Positions 1 through 8,928 of a stretch of 49,173 nt of DNA are shown one piece after another; positions within the stretch are counted from its first letter, which is position 1, and each line of letters starts with the position of its first letter. The notes under the pieces were generated by a model. It did not search any database, was not told the DNA's origin, and saw only the letters and a program-made list of their open reading frames with translations. The stretch spans positions 1 through 49,173 of the forward strand of contig NZ_LZDE01000330.1 of assembly GCF_002009015.1 (NCBI RefSeq), in the 5' to 3' direction. The translations under genes and the position numbers were made by a program. The stretch comes from Microbulbifer mangrovi (GTDB lineage Bacteria; Pseudomonadota; Gammaproteobacteria; Pseudomonadales; Cellvibrionaceae).

Positions 1-110
1 ACAGGGATGTATTCACAGCGGTTCTGAAAACAAATACCCAGTACCACGCCGCCACTGAAGCGGGATCGAAGCTCAAACCGGGCCCGAAGTGGAACAACAG
101 AAAACGGAAA
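1..110. other. Upstream segment without a supported gene
   Basis: The first two plus-strand frames close at positions 27 and 58. The third frame runs open into ribH but shows no recognisable domain and no start. In related gammaproteobacteria a ribBA or ribE gene normally precedes ribH, but the short peptides readable here do not resemble the end of either. I see a purine-rich stretch before the ribH start and nothing else. Confidence 0.4.
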
Positions 111-587
111 ATGACCATGAGCAATATCAAAGTAATCGAAGGGGACTTCGTAGGCAGCACCGGTAAATACGCGCTGCTGGTGAGCCGCTGGAACAGCTTT
201 GTTGTGGAAAGCCTCAAAGACGGCGCCCTGGATACCCTGCGTCGCAAAGGTATCAAAGACGAAGACATCACCATCTACTACGCCCCGGGCGCCTTCGAAT
301 TCCCGCTCGCTGCGCAGAAAATTGCCGAAAGCAAAAAGTTCGACGCCATCATCGCACTGGGCGCCGTCATCCGCGGTGGCACCCCGCACTTTGAGTATGT
401 CGCCGGCGAATGCACCAAAGGTCTCGCGCAGGTATCCATGAATACCGGCATCCCCGTCACCTTCGGCGTACTCACCGTAGACAGTATCGAACAGGCCATC
501 GAGCGCTCCGGAACCAAAGCCGGCAACAAAGGCTGCGAAGCCGCCGAAACCGCACTCGAAATGGTTTCCCTGATCGGCAAAATCTGA
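111..587 (+). CDS. ribH: 6,7-dimethyl-8-ribityllumazine synthase
   Basis: Lumazine synthase condenses 5-amino-6-ribitylamino-uracil with 3,4-dihydroxy-2-butanone 4-phosphate, the penultimate step of riboflavin synthesis, and usually forms cytoplasmic 60-mer or decameric shells. The 158-residue protein is full length. It has the N-terminal SRWNSFV substrate loop, the APGAFEFP motif, the [16 protein letters not shown] core with the catalytic-region histidine, and the PVTFGVLT strand. A second ATG at 117 is an equally plausible start, since a purine-rich stretch precedes both. nusB follows after 17 bases, the classic ribH-nusB arrangement, so the two are very likely co-transcribed. Confidence 0.97.
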   Translation: MTMSNIKVIEGDFVGSTGKYALLVSRWNSFVVESLKDGALDTLRRKGIKDEDITIYYAPGAFEFPLAAQKIAESKKFDAIIALGAVIRGGTPHFEYVAGECTKGLAQVSMNTGIPVTFGVLTVDSIEQAIERSGTKAGNKGCEAAETALEMVSLIGKI

Positions 588-604
588 CTTGAGAAACGAC
601 TGAA

Positions 605-1045
605 ATGACCGTAACCGCATCCGCCCGCCGCAAGGCTCGTCACTATGCCATGCAGGCCCTTTACCAGTGGCAAATGGCCGGCTCCAACCTCAATGCCATC
701 GAGGCCGAGTTTCATGCCGACAACGACATGAGCAAAACCGACGTGGCATATTTTCGCGAGCTGCTCCACGGCGTAGCAAAAAACCTCGACGAAATTGAAG
801 GCACCTACAGCCAGTATCTCGACCGCGATGTCGAAGAGCTGGACCCCGTGTCTCGCGCCCTGTTGCGCATGTCCACCTTCGAAATGAAAAATCGCGTGGA
901 CGTACCTTACAAGGTCGTCATCAACGAAGCCGTCGCACTGGCCAAAAAATTCGGCCCCACCGACGCCTTCAAATTTATCAACGGCATCCTCGACAAGGTT
1001 GCGGCCAAAGAGCGCAGCGTCGAAGTAAAGGCCGATAAAGGCTGA
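605..1045 (+). CDS. nusB: Transcription antitermination factor NusB
   Basis: NusB binds boxA RNA together with S10 (NusE) in the rRNA antitermination complex in the cytoplasm. The 146-residue protein has the family's all-helical layout. The N-terminal ARRKARHYAMQALYQWQ segment carries the arginine-rich RNA-binding face, and the C-terminal half contains the conserved VVINEAVALAKKFG and FINGILDKVA helices. It lies between ribH and thiL with short gaps (17 and 8 bases), so it reads as a middle gene of the riboflavin/thiamin operon. No oddities were seen. Confidence 0.97.
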   Translation: MTVTASARRKARHYAMQALYQWQMAGSNLNAIEAEFHADNDMSKTDVAYFRELLHGVAKNLDEIEGTYSQYLDRDVEELDPVSRALLRMSTFEMKNRVDVPYKVVINEAVALAKKFGPTDAFKFINGILDKVAAKERSVEVKADKG

Positions 1046-1053
1046 GCTGGATT

Positions 1054-2043
1054 ATGGCCGGGCCCGGTGAGTTCGAACTGATTCGGGAGTATTTTGCCTC
1101 CCACTTTCAGGCCGGTGCCCAGCCAGCGGGCCAACCGGTTGCCCGGGGAAATACCGCGCACAACAGCGTGGCTCTGGGCATCGGCGACGACTGCGCCCTT
1201 CTGATACCTCCCGCAGGGAAATTGCTCGCCACCAGCGTCGATACCCTGGTAGCAGACGTTCACTTTCCCGCAGCTGCCGATCCCTATCAGATTGCCAGCC
1301 GCAGCTTGAGAGTCAATCTCTCCGACCTCGCGGCCATGAACGCAGAGCCTCTCTGGTTTACCCTTGCGCTTACTCTCCCTGAGAGCAATGCGGATTGGCT
1401 TGAGCCTTTCGCCAGAGGCCTGGCGGAAACCGCGCAACGGTTTGGTATTACTCTGGTCGGTGGTGACACCACCAGGGGACCGCTCTCCATTACCATCCAG
1501 GTCACCGGCACCTGCGAGCGACCGCTGCGACGGGATGGTGCCGCCAGTGGCGATCATATTTTTGTATCGAACAAGCTCGGCGCCGCCGCGGCAGGGCTGC
1601 CCATCGTTCTCGGTGATCTGGAAGCCAGTGCGGAGCAGCGGCAGCAGGCGGAGGACGCCTTCTATTTTCCCGAGCCCCAGTTTTCGGTGGCGCGCGCCAT
1701 AGGCCCATACGCGAGTGCCGCACTGGATATTTCCGATGGGTTGCTCGCAGACCTCGGGCATATCTGTCGTGCGAGCAAACTCGGTGCGCAGCTGGACCTG
1801 GATGAATTCCCGGTCGCTGAGCTGGCCTCGAGCATGGATACAGAGACCGCGCTGGAAACTGCGCTTACCGGCGGCGACGATTACCAGCTCTGTTTTACCG
1901 TACCGGACGAACATCTTTCAGCCGTACAACGACTAAAGCTTCCGATTAGTATTGTCGGTCGCATGCGCAGTGAGCCGGGTGTTCACTGCCAGCTACACGG
2001 CCAGGCGTGGCAGCCCCGTACGACCGGCTATCGGCATTTCTGA
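1054..2043 (+). CDS. thiL: Thiamine-monophosphate kinase
   Basis: ThiL phosphorylates thiamine monophosphate with ATP to give thiamine pyrophosphate, the active cofactor. The 329-residue protein shows the N-terminal GEFELIREYF start typical of the family, the GIGDDCALL metal/nucleotide motif, the SVDTLVADVHF segment, the LRVNLSDLAAM helix, the VGGDTTRG loop and the C-terminal LDISDGLLADLGH and TGGDDYQLCF motifs. All are hallmark acidic motifs of this PurM-like ATPase fold. It starts 9 bases after the nusB stop and is followed closely by pgpA, the usual nusB-thiL-pgpA order. Confidence 0.97.
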   Translation: MAGPGEFELIREYFASHFQAGAQPAGQPVARGNTAHNSVALGIGDDCALLIPPAGKLLATSVDTLVADVHFPAAADPYQIASRSLRVNLSDLAAMNAEPLWFTLALTLPESNADWLEPFARGLAETAQRFGITLVGGDTTRGPLSITIQVTGTCERPLRRDGAASGDHIFVSNKLGAAAAGLPIVLGDLEASAEQRQQAEDAFYFPEPQFSVARAIGPYASAALDISDGLLADLGHICRASKLGAQLDLDEFPVAELASSMDTETALETALTGGDDYQLCFTVPDEHLSAVQRLKLPISIVGRMRSEPGVHCQLHGQAWQPRTTGYRHF

Positions 2044-2061
2044 ACGGCGGAAAATATCTAC

Positions 2062-2544
2062 ATGACACCCACATTCGCACAACTGATCCGCAGCCCGGTA
2101 TTGTTCCTTGCATTTGGTTTCGGCTCCGGGCTGGCCCGCAAAGCCCCCGGTACTTTCGGTACCATCGCCGCCATTCCGCTCTGGTATGGCCTGCAGTTTC
2201 TGTCACCGGCCGCCTATCTGGCGGTGATTGCGATCACCTTCGTGTTCGGCTGCTACCTGTGCGGTGCCGCTTCGAAAAAGCTCGGAGTGCACGACCACGG
2301 CGGCATTGTGTGGGACGAGTTTGTCGGCTACTGGCTCACCATGTTTATGGCACCAGCGGGATGGATGTGGGCGCTGTATGGATTTGTGCTGTTCCGCATC
2401 TTTGATATCGCCAAGCCACAGCCTATCGGCTGGGCCGACCGCCGGGTGCACGGTGGTCTGGGGATCATGCTCGACGATATACTGGCGGGTATCTACGCCG
2501 CCCTGGTATTGCAGGGCACGGCACTGTTGATAAATACACTCTGA
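2062..2544 (+). CDS. pgpA: Phosphatidylglycerophosphatase A
   Basis: PgpA removes the phosphate from phosphatidylglycerol phosphate in the inner membrane, a late step in phosphatidylglycerol synthesis. The protein is 160 residues, a normal length. It shows the FGFGSGLARKAPGTFGT N-terminal motif, the HDHGGIVWDEFVGYW catalytic segment rich in acidic residues, the FRIFDIAKPQPIGWAD motif and the C-terminal GGLGIMLDDILAG motif. There are about four hydrophobic membrane-associated segments. It begins 18 bases after thiL and ends 6 bases before the next start, so it belongs to the same operon. Confidence 0.96.
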   Translation: MTPTFAQLIRSPVLFLAFGFGSGLARKAPGTFGTIAAIPLWYGLQFLSPAAYLAVIAITFVFGCYLCGAASKKLGVHDHGGIVWDEFVGYWLTMFMAPAGWMWALYGFVLFRIFDIAKPQPIGWADRRVHGGLGIMLDDILAGIYAALVLQGTALLINTL

Positions 2545-2550
2545 GGCAGG

Positions 2551-3204
2551 ATGCCCATGAAAAGATTGGCAACAGCTATTGCATTGATCGCCCTGGCGGC
2601 AACAGTGCCGGGGTTGGCGGTGGCCGCGGAAGTGCGCCTGCAGGCGATCTTTGGCAGCAGCGCCATGTTCGAGATTGACGGCAAACGGCACATGCTGAAA
2701 TCCGGTAAAACCTCCCCGGAGGGCGTAAAACTGGTTTCCGTGACCAGCGACCACGCGCTTGTCGAGATTGACGGCCGTCGGCAGAAGTTGACCCTGGCGG
2801 CTCCGATAGCTGCCAATTACGCGACGGTGGACCGGGCAGAAGTCCGACTCAGTGCCGATGGCGGGGGGCACTACAGTACCGTTGCCTGGATCAATGGCCG
2901 CCGGGTGAATGTGATGGTGGATACCGGTGCGACCAGTATTGCGTTCAATTACCCCACCGCGAAAAGTCTCGGCCTGGACCTGGCCCGCGCACAGCCGATG
3001 ACGGTATCTACGGCCAGTGGGATCGAGCGGGCATACAAGTTACAGCTCTCCAGCGTCACCATTGGCGGGATAACCGTGCACAATGTGGATGCGACGGTGA
3101 TGGGCAATGATTTCCCGCAGATAACTCTGCTGGGTAACAGTTTTTTGAGCCGTGTGGATATGCAGCAACAGGATGGCCTGTTATTGCTTCGCGCGCGCGA
3201 TTGA
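2551..3204 (+). CDS. Exported retropepsin-like aspartic protease (clan AA)
   Basis: The product is 217 residues. It has an N-terminal signal peptide (two basic residues, a long Ala/Leu core, probable cleavage after AVA near residue 26), a beta-rich region to about residue 95, and a single retropepsin domain. The catalytic motif [10 protein letters not shown] lies near residues 125-135, with the flap/hydrophobic motif [12 protein letters not shown] near the C-terminus. Family members (bacterial TIGR02281-type single-domain aspartic proteases) are presumed to dimerise like viral retropepsins, with one DTG from each chain. A second ATG at 2557 is an alternative start. The gene follows pgpA by 6 bases and precedes ribA by 19, so it is embedded in the riboflavin operon. 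Its substrate is unknown. Confidence 0.85.
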   Translation: MPMKRLATAIALIALAATVPGLAVAAEVRLQAIFGSSAMFEIDGKRHMLKSGKTSPEGVKLVSVTSDHALVEIDGRRQKLTLAAPIAANYATVDRAEVRLSADGGGHYSTVAWINGRRVNVMVDTGATSIAFNYPTAKSLGLDLARAQPMTVSTASGIERAYKLQLSSVTIGGITVHNVDATVMGNDFPQITLLGNSFLSRVDMQQQDGLLLLRARD

Positions 3205-3223
3205 AGGATTACGAGGTATCAGT

Positions 3224-3832
3224 TTGACCATTCGTTATGTGGAATCCTCCAAGCTTCCCACCTCCTGGGGAATGTTTGAGATGCACGGTTTCGAGGAAGT
3301 GGAAACCGGCAAGGAGCATGTCGTTCTGAGTATGGGTGATCTGGATACCGATGCGCCGGTACTGGCCCGTATTCATTCGGAGTGCCTGACGGGCGATGCG
3401 CTGTTTTCTCTGCGCTGCGATTGCGGAGCGCAGTTACAGTATGCGTTACACCGGATTGCGACGGAGGGGCGCGGTGCGGTGTTTTACCTGCGTCAGGAGG
3501 GGCGCGGAATCGGTCTGCTGAACAAGATTCGCGCATACAAACTGCAGGATTGCGGGGCGGATACGGTAGAGGCCAATGAGCGTTTGGGTTTTGGTGCGGA
3601 TATGCGGGATTACTCGATCCTGAAGCCGATGATCGATCACCTGGGTATCAAGTCCATTCGCCTGATGACGAACAATCCGCGCAAGGTAAAGGCGCTGGAA
3701 GATCTGGGTGTCGAGGTCACTGAACGCCTACCACACCAGAGTGGACGCAACCCGCACAACACCAATTATCTTTCTACCAAGAAGGGTAAGCTGGGACATC
3801 TGTTTGACGATGAAGAGAGTTCAGAAAAGTAA
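3224..3832 (+). CDS. ribA: GTP cyclohydrolase II
   Basis: RibA opens and dephosphorylates GTP to 2,5-diamino-6-ribosylamino-pyrimidinone phosphate, the committed step of riboflavin synthesis. I choose the TTG at 3224: it gives a 202-residue protein of normal family length and has a GAGG ribosome site seven bases upstream. An upstream in-frame ATG at 3152 lies inside the protease gene and would add a non-conserved extension. Zinc-ligand cysteines are visible in [21 protein letters not shown], followed by the catalytic segment [13 protein letters not shown], the substrate loop around [12 protein letters not shown] and the C-terminal MTNNPRKV motif. It is the last gene of the operon. The TTG start may lower its translation relative to ribH. 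Confidence 0.95.
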   Translation: MTIRYVESSKLPTSWGMFEMHGFEEVETGKEHVVLSMGDLDTDAPVLARIHSECLTGDALFSLRCDCGAQLQYALHRIATEGRGAVFYLRQEGRGIGLLNKIRAYKLQDCGADTVEANERLGFGADMRDYSILKPMIDHLGIKSIRLMTNNPRKVKALEDLGVEVTERLPHQSGRNPHNTNYLSTKKGKLGHLFDDEESSEK

Positions 3833-3879
3833 CTTTCTCTCTTTACTCCCAAAGCGCCACTAAGGCGCAACACTGGAAT

Positions 3880-3907
3880 GCGAAGGTCCCGATATCAGGA
3901 CCTTCGC
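3880..3907. terminator. Hairpin between convergent ribA and pullulanase
   Basis: A perfect 10-bp inverted repeat (GCGAAGGTCC / GGACCTTCGC, 8-base loop) lies between the ends of ribA and the minus-strand pullulanase gene. The T-tract is weak on either strand, so it may work with Rho or simply cap 3' ends. Its position between convergent genes supports a termination role. Confidence 0.5.
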
Positions 3908-3934
3908 TTCAGCTATCCTGCTTAGTTCGAAGCG

Positions 3935-6900
3935 TTAGAAAAGAGATTTCAGGAAATCAAAAAAGCCCTGTAGCTTTTCCTTCTTCTCCTGTTTTGTCTC
4001 TTCAATTTTTTCCTTCAGTTTTTCTTTTTTACCAGCGTGCCGGTTTTCCACGAACACCGCGCTGGTTCGGCCCGGCAGAGTGAAGGTTCCAGATTCTCGA
4101 TCGAAGTCAGCAAAACGTAACGCGTGATCTACTGAGTGGCGCTGCATCGGATGCAACTTCAGATGAGAGCCGGTAAGCGTATCGTTAGTGAAAGTAACGG
4201 TCTCTTTGTCGCCATTGAACAGCACCACGATACGTCCATAGCGGCGATCGATCTCGCCCGCGGAGTCCTGCAGTTGCATCGCAATCAAGCCGGGAACCTG
4301 TTCCGGACCGGTATTCAGGAAGCTAACGTGCTGTTGCACTTCCTCTGCTGTCGTCAACCGGAATAGTGGCGAGCTGTTGCGGATGGCCAGCTGCTCGCGG
4401 AAGATCGCCGCGCTGAATTCGCGGTGGTCTTTTTGCGGCGCCAGGTCCGGATTGGCTAGCAGCGGTTGCATAATCCACCAGCTGTCCTCATTTTTGTCCG
4501 CAATAGGCAAGCCCTTGCCCCAGTTGCCCCGTTCAAACGTGAAATCGATGGCATTGAACCAGTCACCGGAATTGTAACTGTCGCGGTCCATGGATTTGGA
4601 ACGCAGGAAGTCCTGACCCGCGTGGATAAACGGTATGCCCTGAGCGAACAGTACCAGTGAATTGCTGAACGCCTGTATGCGCGCGCGGTCTTCAATGGTT
4701 GCGGTGCTGTTGGCCTTGATCTGGATACCATCAAACAGCGTTTCATTGTCGTGTGCGGCAATGTAGTTGATGGATTCCTGCGGGTCGCCGGTGTATCCGG
4801 TGGGCTGACCGTTGTAGACCAACTGTTCGCCGGTAGTGGTGTTGCCATAAGAGTCCGTGAAGCTGTACTGCTTCAGGTTGCCGGCGAGGGAAACGCGCAC
4901 CTTGTCGGCCAGGGTCAGCAGGGTCTGGCGCTCGTCGCCCCAGAACTTGCCGTTGCTGTCGGTAAACAGGCCGGTACCGAATCCCTGTTCCTCGAAGCCG
5001 CCAAAGGGATTGCCGCCGCGCACACTGTCGCGCAGACGATCATTGAAAGTGCCCACGCCACTGCCGGCCATATTGCCCTGGCGGGCCTGTACAAAGCGCG
5101 CATCGTTGACCACTTCACCAAAGTTCCAGCCCTCGCCATAGAGGTAAATTGATTTGCCATCCACTCCGGCATTTTGCGGGGTGAGTGCGTCGAGCATGGC
5201 GCGGGTCTTCAGGATATTGTCGAGGCTGTGGTGTCCCATCAGGTCGAAGCGGAATCCGTCCACCTTGTAGTCTTTCGCCCACACCGCCATGGAATCGAGC
5301 ATCAGCTTCTCCATCATGCGGTGCTCGCTGGCGGTATTTGCGCAGCAGCTGCTCATCTCCACACCACCTTCACTGTTGCGGCGGTGGTAATAGCCCGGAA
5401 CAATTTTATCCAGAATGGAATTCTGGTACTGGCCGTAGGAGCTGGTGTGGTTGTACACCACGTCCATGACCACACGCAGGCCGGAGCGGGAAAGTCCCTG
5501 TACCATTTCGCGGAATTCGCGGATTCGTGCGGGGCCATTGGCGTCGGTGGTGTAGCTGCCCTCGGGAACGGTGAAGTGCAGGGGATCGTAGCCCCAGTTG
5601 AATCCGTCGCTATCGCGCACCGCGTTGACCGCTGCTTGCTGTTCGCTGCTGTCCGCGGCAAAGGCATCGAGGTCGGTGGGAGACTGCTGCTGGTTTCTAT
5701 CCTCATTGACCGTGGCAAAGTCGAACGCGGGCAGCAGGTGGATATGGGTCATGCCGGCCTGGGCGAGCTTCTTCAGGTGCCGCATGCCGTCACTGCTGTG
5801 TCGCTTGAAGGCCTTGAAAGTGCCGCGCTCTGCTGTGGGCACGGTTTCATCCTGTATGGAGAAATCCCGCACGTGCAGCTCGTAAACGGAGATATCTTCC
5901 GGATTTTCCAGCGCGGGTTTATGCAGTCGTTGCCACCCTCGGGGCTGCAGGTCTCGGTCATCCAGGTTGATGATCTGACTCTTGCCGCTGTTCATCGACA
6001 GGCCGAGGGAATAGGGGTCGGTTACCAGGTTGCTTTCCATTGCGTCGGAAAAATAGGAAAACACCTCTACTTCATACAGGTAGTAAGCGCGATCCCACTC
6101 TTTGCCGACAGCGGTCTGCCAGGCACCGTCCTGCTGGATCATATCCACAACCATATCGGGGGTGCCCGAATCGGCCGTGGTGAACAGGTGCAGTTTTACC
6201 GAGTGCGCGGTGGGAGCCCAGAGGGCGAAGTCGATCTGGTCCGCCGCTACCTGGGCGCCGAGTTTTCCATCGTAGTAGAAGGCATCGTCCAGCAGGCCCG
6301 CGAGCTGGATGCCAGTGGCATCTTTCAGGTTGCCTTCGCTGTCGTATAGCGCGAGCGCCAGCTGGCCGGTTACCAGATCGGCGAGCGGCACCTGATCCGC
6401 CAGTGCAAATACTGCCTGTCCCGCCAGATGGGGGAACTTCAGTTGACTCGATTCGGGAAGCCCGCTCACTGCCTGCAAGGGAAAACTGCGATCTGAGGTT
6501 AGGCCTTCGGGTGTAATCTGAAGCGCGCCATCGGCGCTGTACACGAGCCTGACCTGATCCCCTTCGGCGGGGCTGATATTCCACGCGAAATGGGACGCAT
6601 CCAGCCAGTGGGCCTTCTCCTGAGTGAGATCACCGCGGGGAATACCGTTGGTGCTGACAATTACCTGATTGCTGTTGGCATCGAAAGCGAAATAGATCTC
6701 GTCGCCGTTTTCGGCAACGGTAAACGGCACATTGTTGCCGCCGTTGCCGTAGCTCTCGCTCCAGCCCTCGTTCAGGGCGACTTTGAACTCGTAGTTGCCC
6801 GCCGGGATGTCGGTCGTCAGCAGGGTGTAGATGCCGTCGCCATCGCTATCCTGCATCCAGCTGCGCAGACAGTCCGGTTGCCAGTTCCCCGGACAGCCAA

Positions 6901-7345
6901 GGGCACTCTGGAAATTGCCCGCCACGGTGGCAATGACGCTGTTGGCGTTACTGGTGACCCAGTGGGTTTCGTGGTCGTAATAGAACTTTACCGCGCGGCT
7001 ATCGTTCAACTGTAATCCGATATTGGCGCCATTGCGGTATCCATTCGCCCCGTAGTTCTCGTCCCAGCTGCCGTTCAGGGCCGCTTTGTATTCCCAGTTG
7101 CCAGCGGGCACGGTAAAGGTACCTTGCCATTTGTCGTCGCTGGCATCGTATGCCAGTTGCGTGATGACGCACTCCGGCTGCCAGTCGCCGGCACAGCCCA
7201 GTGCCGCTTGCAGGTTGCCGGGGATTCCCACCATGGTGGGGTTCGGGGTGTCCGAGGCCTTGGCCTGATTGGCGTCAAAAATTGCGTGGGATAGCAGACT
7301 GGCGGCCAGCAGCAGGCCAGCGGGCGTGGATAGCGTCGCTTGCAT
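3935..7345 (-). CDS. Exported type I pullulanase-like alpha-1,6-glucosidase, GH13
   Basis: The 1136-residue enzyme is predicted to hydrolyse alpha-1,6 branch points in pullulan, starch or glycogen. It starts with a hydrophobic export signal that lacks early basic residues. Two tandem X25-like beta modules follow (about 37-125 and 138-230, each with a GN-x-Q-x-ALGC-x-G-x-WQP-x-C signature), then an N-terminal pullulanase domain (245-350), a CBM48-like domain (370-460) and the GH13 barrel. The type I marker is present as GFNWGYDP (581-588). Catalytic residues appear as D701 in GFRFDLMG, E738 in LYGEGW and D866 in AAHDNE. The extreme C-terminus (about 1104-1136) is a Lys/Glu-rich helix-like tail ending in a hydrophobic [10 protein letters not shown], unusual for the family. 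No lipobox is visible, so the protein is probably secreted or periplasmic. It forms a single-gene unit. Confidence 0.93.
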   Translation of the reverse strand: MQATLSTPAGLLLAASLLSHAIFDANQAKASDTPNPTMVGIPGNLQAALGCAGDWQPECVITQLAYDASDDKWQGTFTVPAGNWEYKAALNGSWDENYGANGYRNGANIGLQLNDSRAVKFYYDHETHWVTSNANSVIATVAGNFQSALGCPGNWQPDCLRSWMQDSDGDGIYTLLTTDIPAGNYEFKVALNEGWSESYGNGGNNVPFTVAENGDEIYFAFDANSNQVIVSTNGIPRGDLTQEKAHWLDASHFAWNISPAEGDQVRLVYSADGALQITPEGLTSDRSFPLQAVSGLPESSQLKFPHLAGQAVFALADQVPLADLVTGQLALALYDSEGNLKDATGIQLAGLLDDAFYYDGKLGAQVAADQIDFALWAPTAHSVKLHLFTTADSGTPDMVVDMIQQDGAWQTAVGKEWDRAYYLYEVEVFSYFSDAMESNLVTDPYSLGLSMNSGKSQIINLDDRDLQPRGWQRLHKPALENPEDISVYELHVRDFSIQDETVPTAERGTFKAFKRHSSDGMRHLKKLAQAGMTHIHLLPAFDFATVNEDRNQQQSPTDLDAFAADSSEQQAAVNAVRDSDGFNWGYDPLHFTVPEGSYTTDANGPARIREFREMVQGLSRSGLRVVMDVVYNHTSSYGQYQNSILDKIVPGYYHRRNSEGGVEMSSCCANTASEHRMMEKLMLDSMAVWAKDYKVDGFRFDLMGHHSLDNILKTRAMLDALTPQNAGVDGKSIYLYGEGWNFGEVVNDARFVQARQGNMAGSGVGTFNDRLRDSVRGGNPFGGFEEQGFGTGLFTDSNGKFWGDERQTLLTLADKVRVSLAGNLKQYSFTDSYGNTTTGEQLVYNGQPTGYTGDPQESINYIAAHDNETLFDGIQIKANSTATIEDRARIQAFSNSLVLFAQGIPFIHAGQDFLRSKSMDRDSYNSGDWFNAIDFTFERGNWGKGLPIADKNEDSWWIMQPLLANPDLAPQKDHREFSAAIFREQLAIRNSSPLFRLTTAEEVQQHVSFLNTGPEQVPGLIAMQLQDSAGEIDRRYGRIVVLFNGDKETVTFTNDTLTGSHLKLHPMQRHSVDHALRFADFDRESGTFTLPGRTSAVFVENRHAGKKEKLKEKIEETKQEKKEKLQGFFDFLKSLF

Positions 7346-8065
7346 GGAGGTCTCTCTGGTTGGTTATTGTTATTCAGCTCGAAATCGGGGACATCGCTTC
7401 CCCAGGATCATTGGACGGAATATTGCGCCGGACTGCCTCCTCCCCGGGGGAGGGTGAATGAAAAATGCGCCAGAAGTAGGAAGTTTCAGAAACAGATGGT
7501 TCTGGGGAGAAAATTGCCTTTGTTGGTATTGCTGCTGGTTACGCTACAGTGTGCGCGGTATGGAAGTGTGTGACCGAGAAGCGCTATCACTGTCATAAAC
7601 CCTTCACAAAAGCGTCACCTGAAAGAAATCAATGCACGCCATTCTGTACTCGAGCAAGACGTTGATCCCGCTGCTTGCCAGGGAAGGGCAAAACAGTCAA
7701 CTGATGGAATGGCGGGTTCAGTGAGTACGTCTATACTCAAAGTTATCTGAATGTTGTGGGTCGAGAAAGGTGATGTACTCACAGCGCTCCGATATAAGGG
7801 CCGGCATTATGCCGGCTTTTGTTTTTCTGCCGTTTACTGGCCGCGTTGATCTCGCGGTGTTAACCGTTCTTCCCTATCGCGCCTCCCGTTCCTCTGTTTC
7901 AATTCCCGAGAACAATCCTCTGTGACCAGTAGGCTCGCTACCAGTGTTTTAACCGGGATACTGTGCCCTCGGCGTGTCTCGGGCAGCTTGCGGATCAGCG
8001 CAAGTTTCTACTTATCCGGGCCAATCTGGCGTAAACTGCGGAAATCACTTTTAAGGCAAGCCGGT
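7346..8065. other. Divergent intergenic region, 720 bases
   Basis: No convincing protein gene was found between the pullulanase start and the DUF2750 gene. The open frame extending upstream from 8066 to a GTG at 7922 encodes a basic, non-conserved N-terminal extension and is judged non-coding. The region should hold the pullulanase promoter on the minus strand. It contains a strong plus-strand intrinsic terminator at 7800-7826 with no plus-strand gene ending before it. A TATACT box at about 7732-7737 could be a -10 element, but I found no good -35 partner. Confidence 0.5.
7800..7826 (+). terminator. Orphan intrinsic terminator
   Basis: A GC-rich stem (GCCGGCA / TGCCGGC, 7 bp, 3-base loop TTA) is followed by TTTTGTTTTT, which is textbook Rho-independent form on the plus strand. 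The nearest upstream plus-strand gene is ribA, nearly 4 kb away, with the minus-strand pullulanase in between. It may therefore end a small non-coding transcript or an upstream leader, or stop read-through into the next gene. Confidence 0.8.
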
Positions 8066-8434
8066 ATGGAATTGGAACCGCTCGGAGATGATTTTGAGGA
8101 AAACTGCGACCGCTTTTTGCCGGAAGCGGTGGAGCAGGGGTGCGTGTGGGCCCTGGAAGGGGAAGAGGGGTTTGCGCTGTGTGAATCGGAGCGTCACGCT
8201 GACACTGATGTCATGCCGTTCTGGTCCCAGCGGGAATTCGCCGAGGCGCATGTTGCCGATGACTGGGCCGACTATCAGGTAGTACCGGTCGACCTCGAAG
8301 AGTTTATGGATGACTGGCTGACTGGTATGCATGAGGATGTACTACTGGTGGGCATCAACTGGAATCAGGATATGGAAGGCGAGGAGATAGAACCCCTGGA
8401 CCTTCTTGAGCAGCTGGAGCAGGAACTGCAGTAA
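8066..8434 (+). CDS. DUF2750 domain protein
   Basis: This is a 122-residue acidic cytoplasmic protein of unknown function. The start at 8066 is chosen because MELEPLGDDF begins the conserved domain and AAGG lies about ten bases upstream. The motifs EQGCVWALEGEEGFALCES, MPFWSQREFAE, PVDLEEFMDDWL and LVGINWNQDMEGEEIEP are those of the DUF2750 family, usually small stand-alone proteins in gammaproteobacteria. There is no signal peptide and no membrane segment. The next gene starts 80 bases downstream, so co-transcription with the VOC protein is possible but not certain. Confidence 0.85.
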   Translation: MELEPLGDDFEENCDRFLPEAVEQGCVWALEGEEGFALCESERHADTDVMPFWSQREFAEAHVADDWADYQVVPVDLEEFMDDWLTGMHEDVLLVGINWNQDMEGEEIEPLDLLEQLEQELQ

Positions 8435-8514
8435 TCTGCTTGCCGGCGAATAAAAAACATACAAGAGCAAAGCGGTGACAGCTCAGGAAACAAATCTCCA
8501 GGAGGAGGTCTGAG

Positions 8515-8886
8515 GTGAGTCAGTTTTTGGGGGTGCGCAGCGTCATCTACGGTGTGCCAAATCTGGAAGAGGCCAAGGCGTGGTACACCACGCTGCTGGA
8601 AGTCGATCCGTACTTTGAAGCCGAGTGCTATGTGGGTTTCAACGTGGGCGGTTTCGAGCTGGGGTTGGATCCGGACGCGCGCAATGTGATCAGCCGCGCC
8701 GATGGGGTTGTGGCCTACTGGGGTGTCGAGGATATCGCCTCCCAGGTAGAGCGTATCAACGGCCTGGGTGCACGCCAGCACGGAGAGATTGTCGACGTGG
8801 GAGAGGGCATTCTGATGGCCAGTTTCCTCGATCCGTACGGCAATGTTTTCGGCCTGATCGAAAACCCCCACTTCAAACTGACATAA
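8515..8886 (+). CDS. VOC-family (glyoxalase/dioxygenase-like) protein
   Basis: The 123-residue cytoplasmic protein carries one vicinal-oxygen-chelate domain. It starts at a GTG preceded by a strong GGAGGAGG ribosome site six bases away. The two beta-alpha-beta-beta-beta modules are visible: RSVIYGVPNLEEAKAWYTTLLEVDP at the N-terminus, and a second half ending in ASFLDPYGNVFGLIENP, the typical C-terminal VOC signature with a potential metal-ligand Glu. Members include glyoxalase I, extradiol dioxygenases and antibiotic-binding proteins, so the substrate cannot be told. The following SDR gene starts 42 bases later, so the two may form an operon. Confidence 0.88.
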   Translation: MSQFLGVRSVIYGVPNLEEAKAWYTTLLEVDPYFEAECYVGFNVGGFELGLDPDARNVISRADGVVAYWGVEDIASQVERINGLGARQHGEIVDVGEGILMASFLDPYGNVFGLIENPHFKLT

Positions 8887-8928
8887 ACCCCGGACCGAGT
8901 TTATTGGACGCAGTATTGGAGCAGTAAC

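Noticed and set aside
2..58. Possible C-terminal end of an upstream rib gene
   Set aside because: The readable 18-residue peptide does not resemble the C-terminus of RibBA or RibE.
5174..6349. 391-codon open frame on the plus strand inside the pullulanase gene
   Set aside because: It is the antisense shadow of a strongly supported GH13 gene in GC-rich DNA, with no recognisable domain.
7922..8065. N-terminal extension of the DUF2750 protein from a GTG at 7922
   Set aside because: The extra 48 residues are basic and non-conserved; family length and an AAGG site favour the ATG at 8066.
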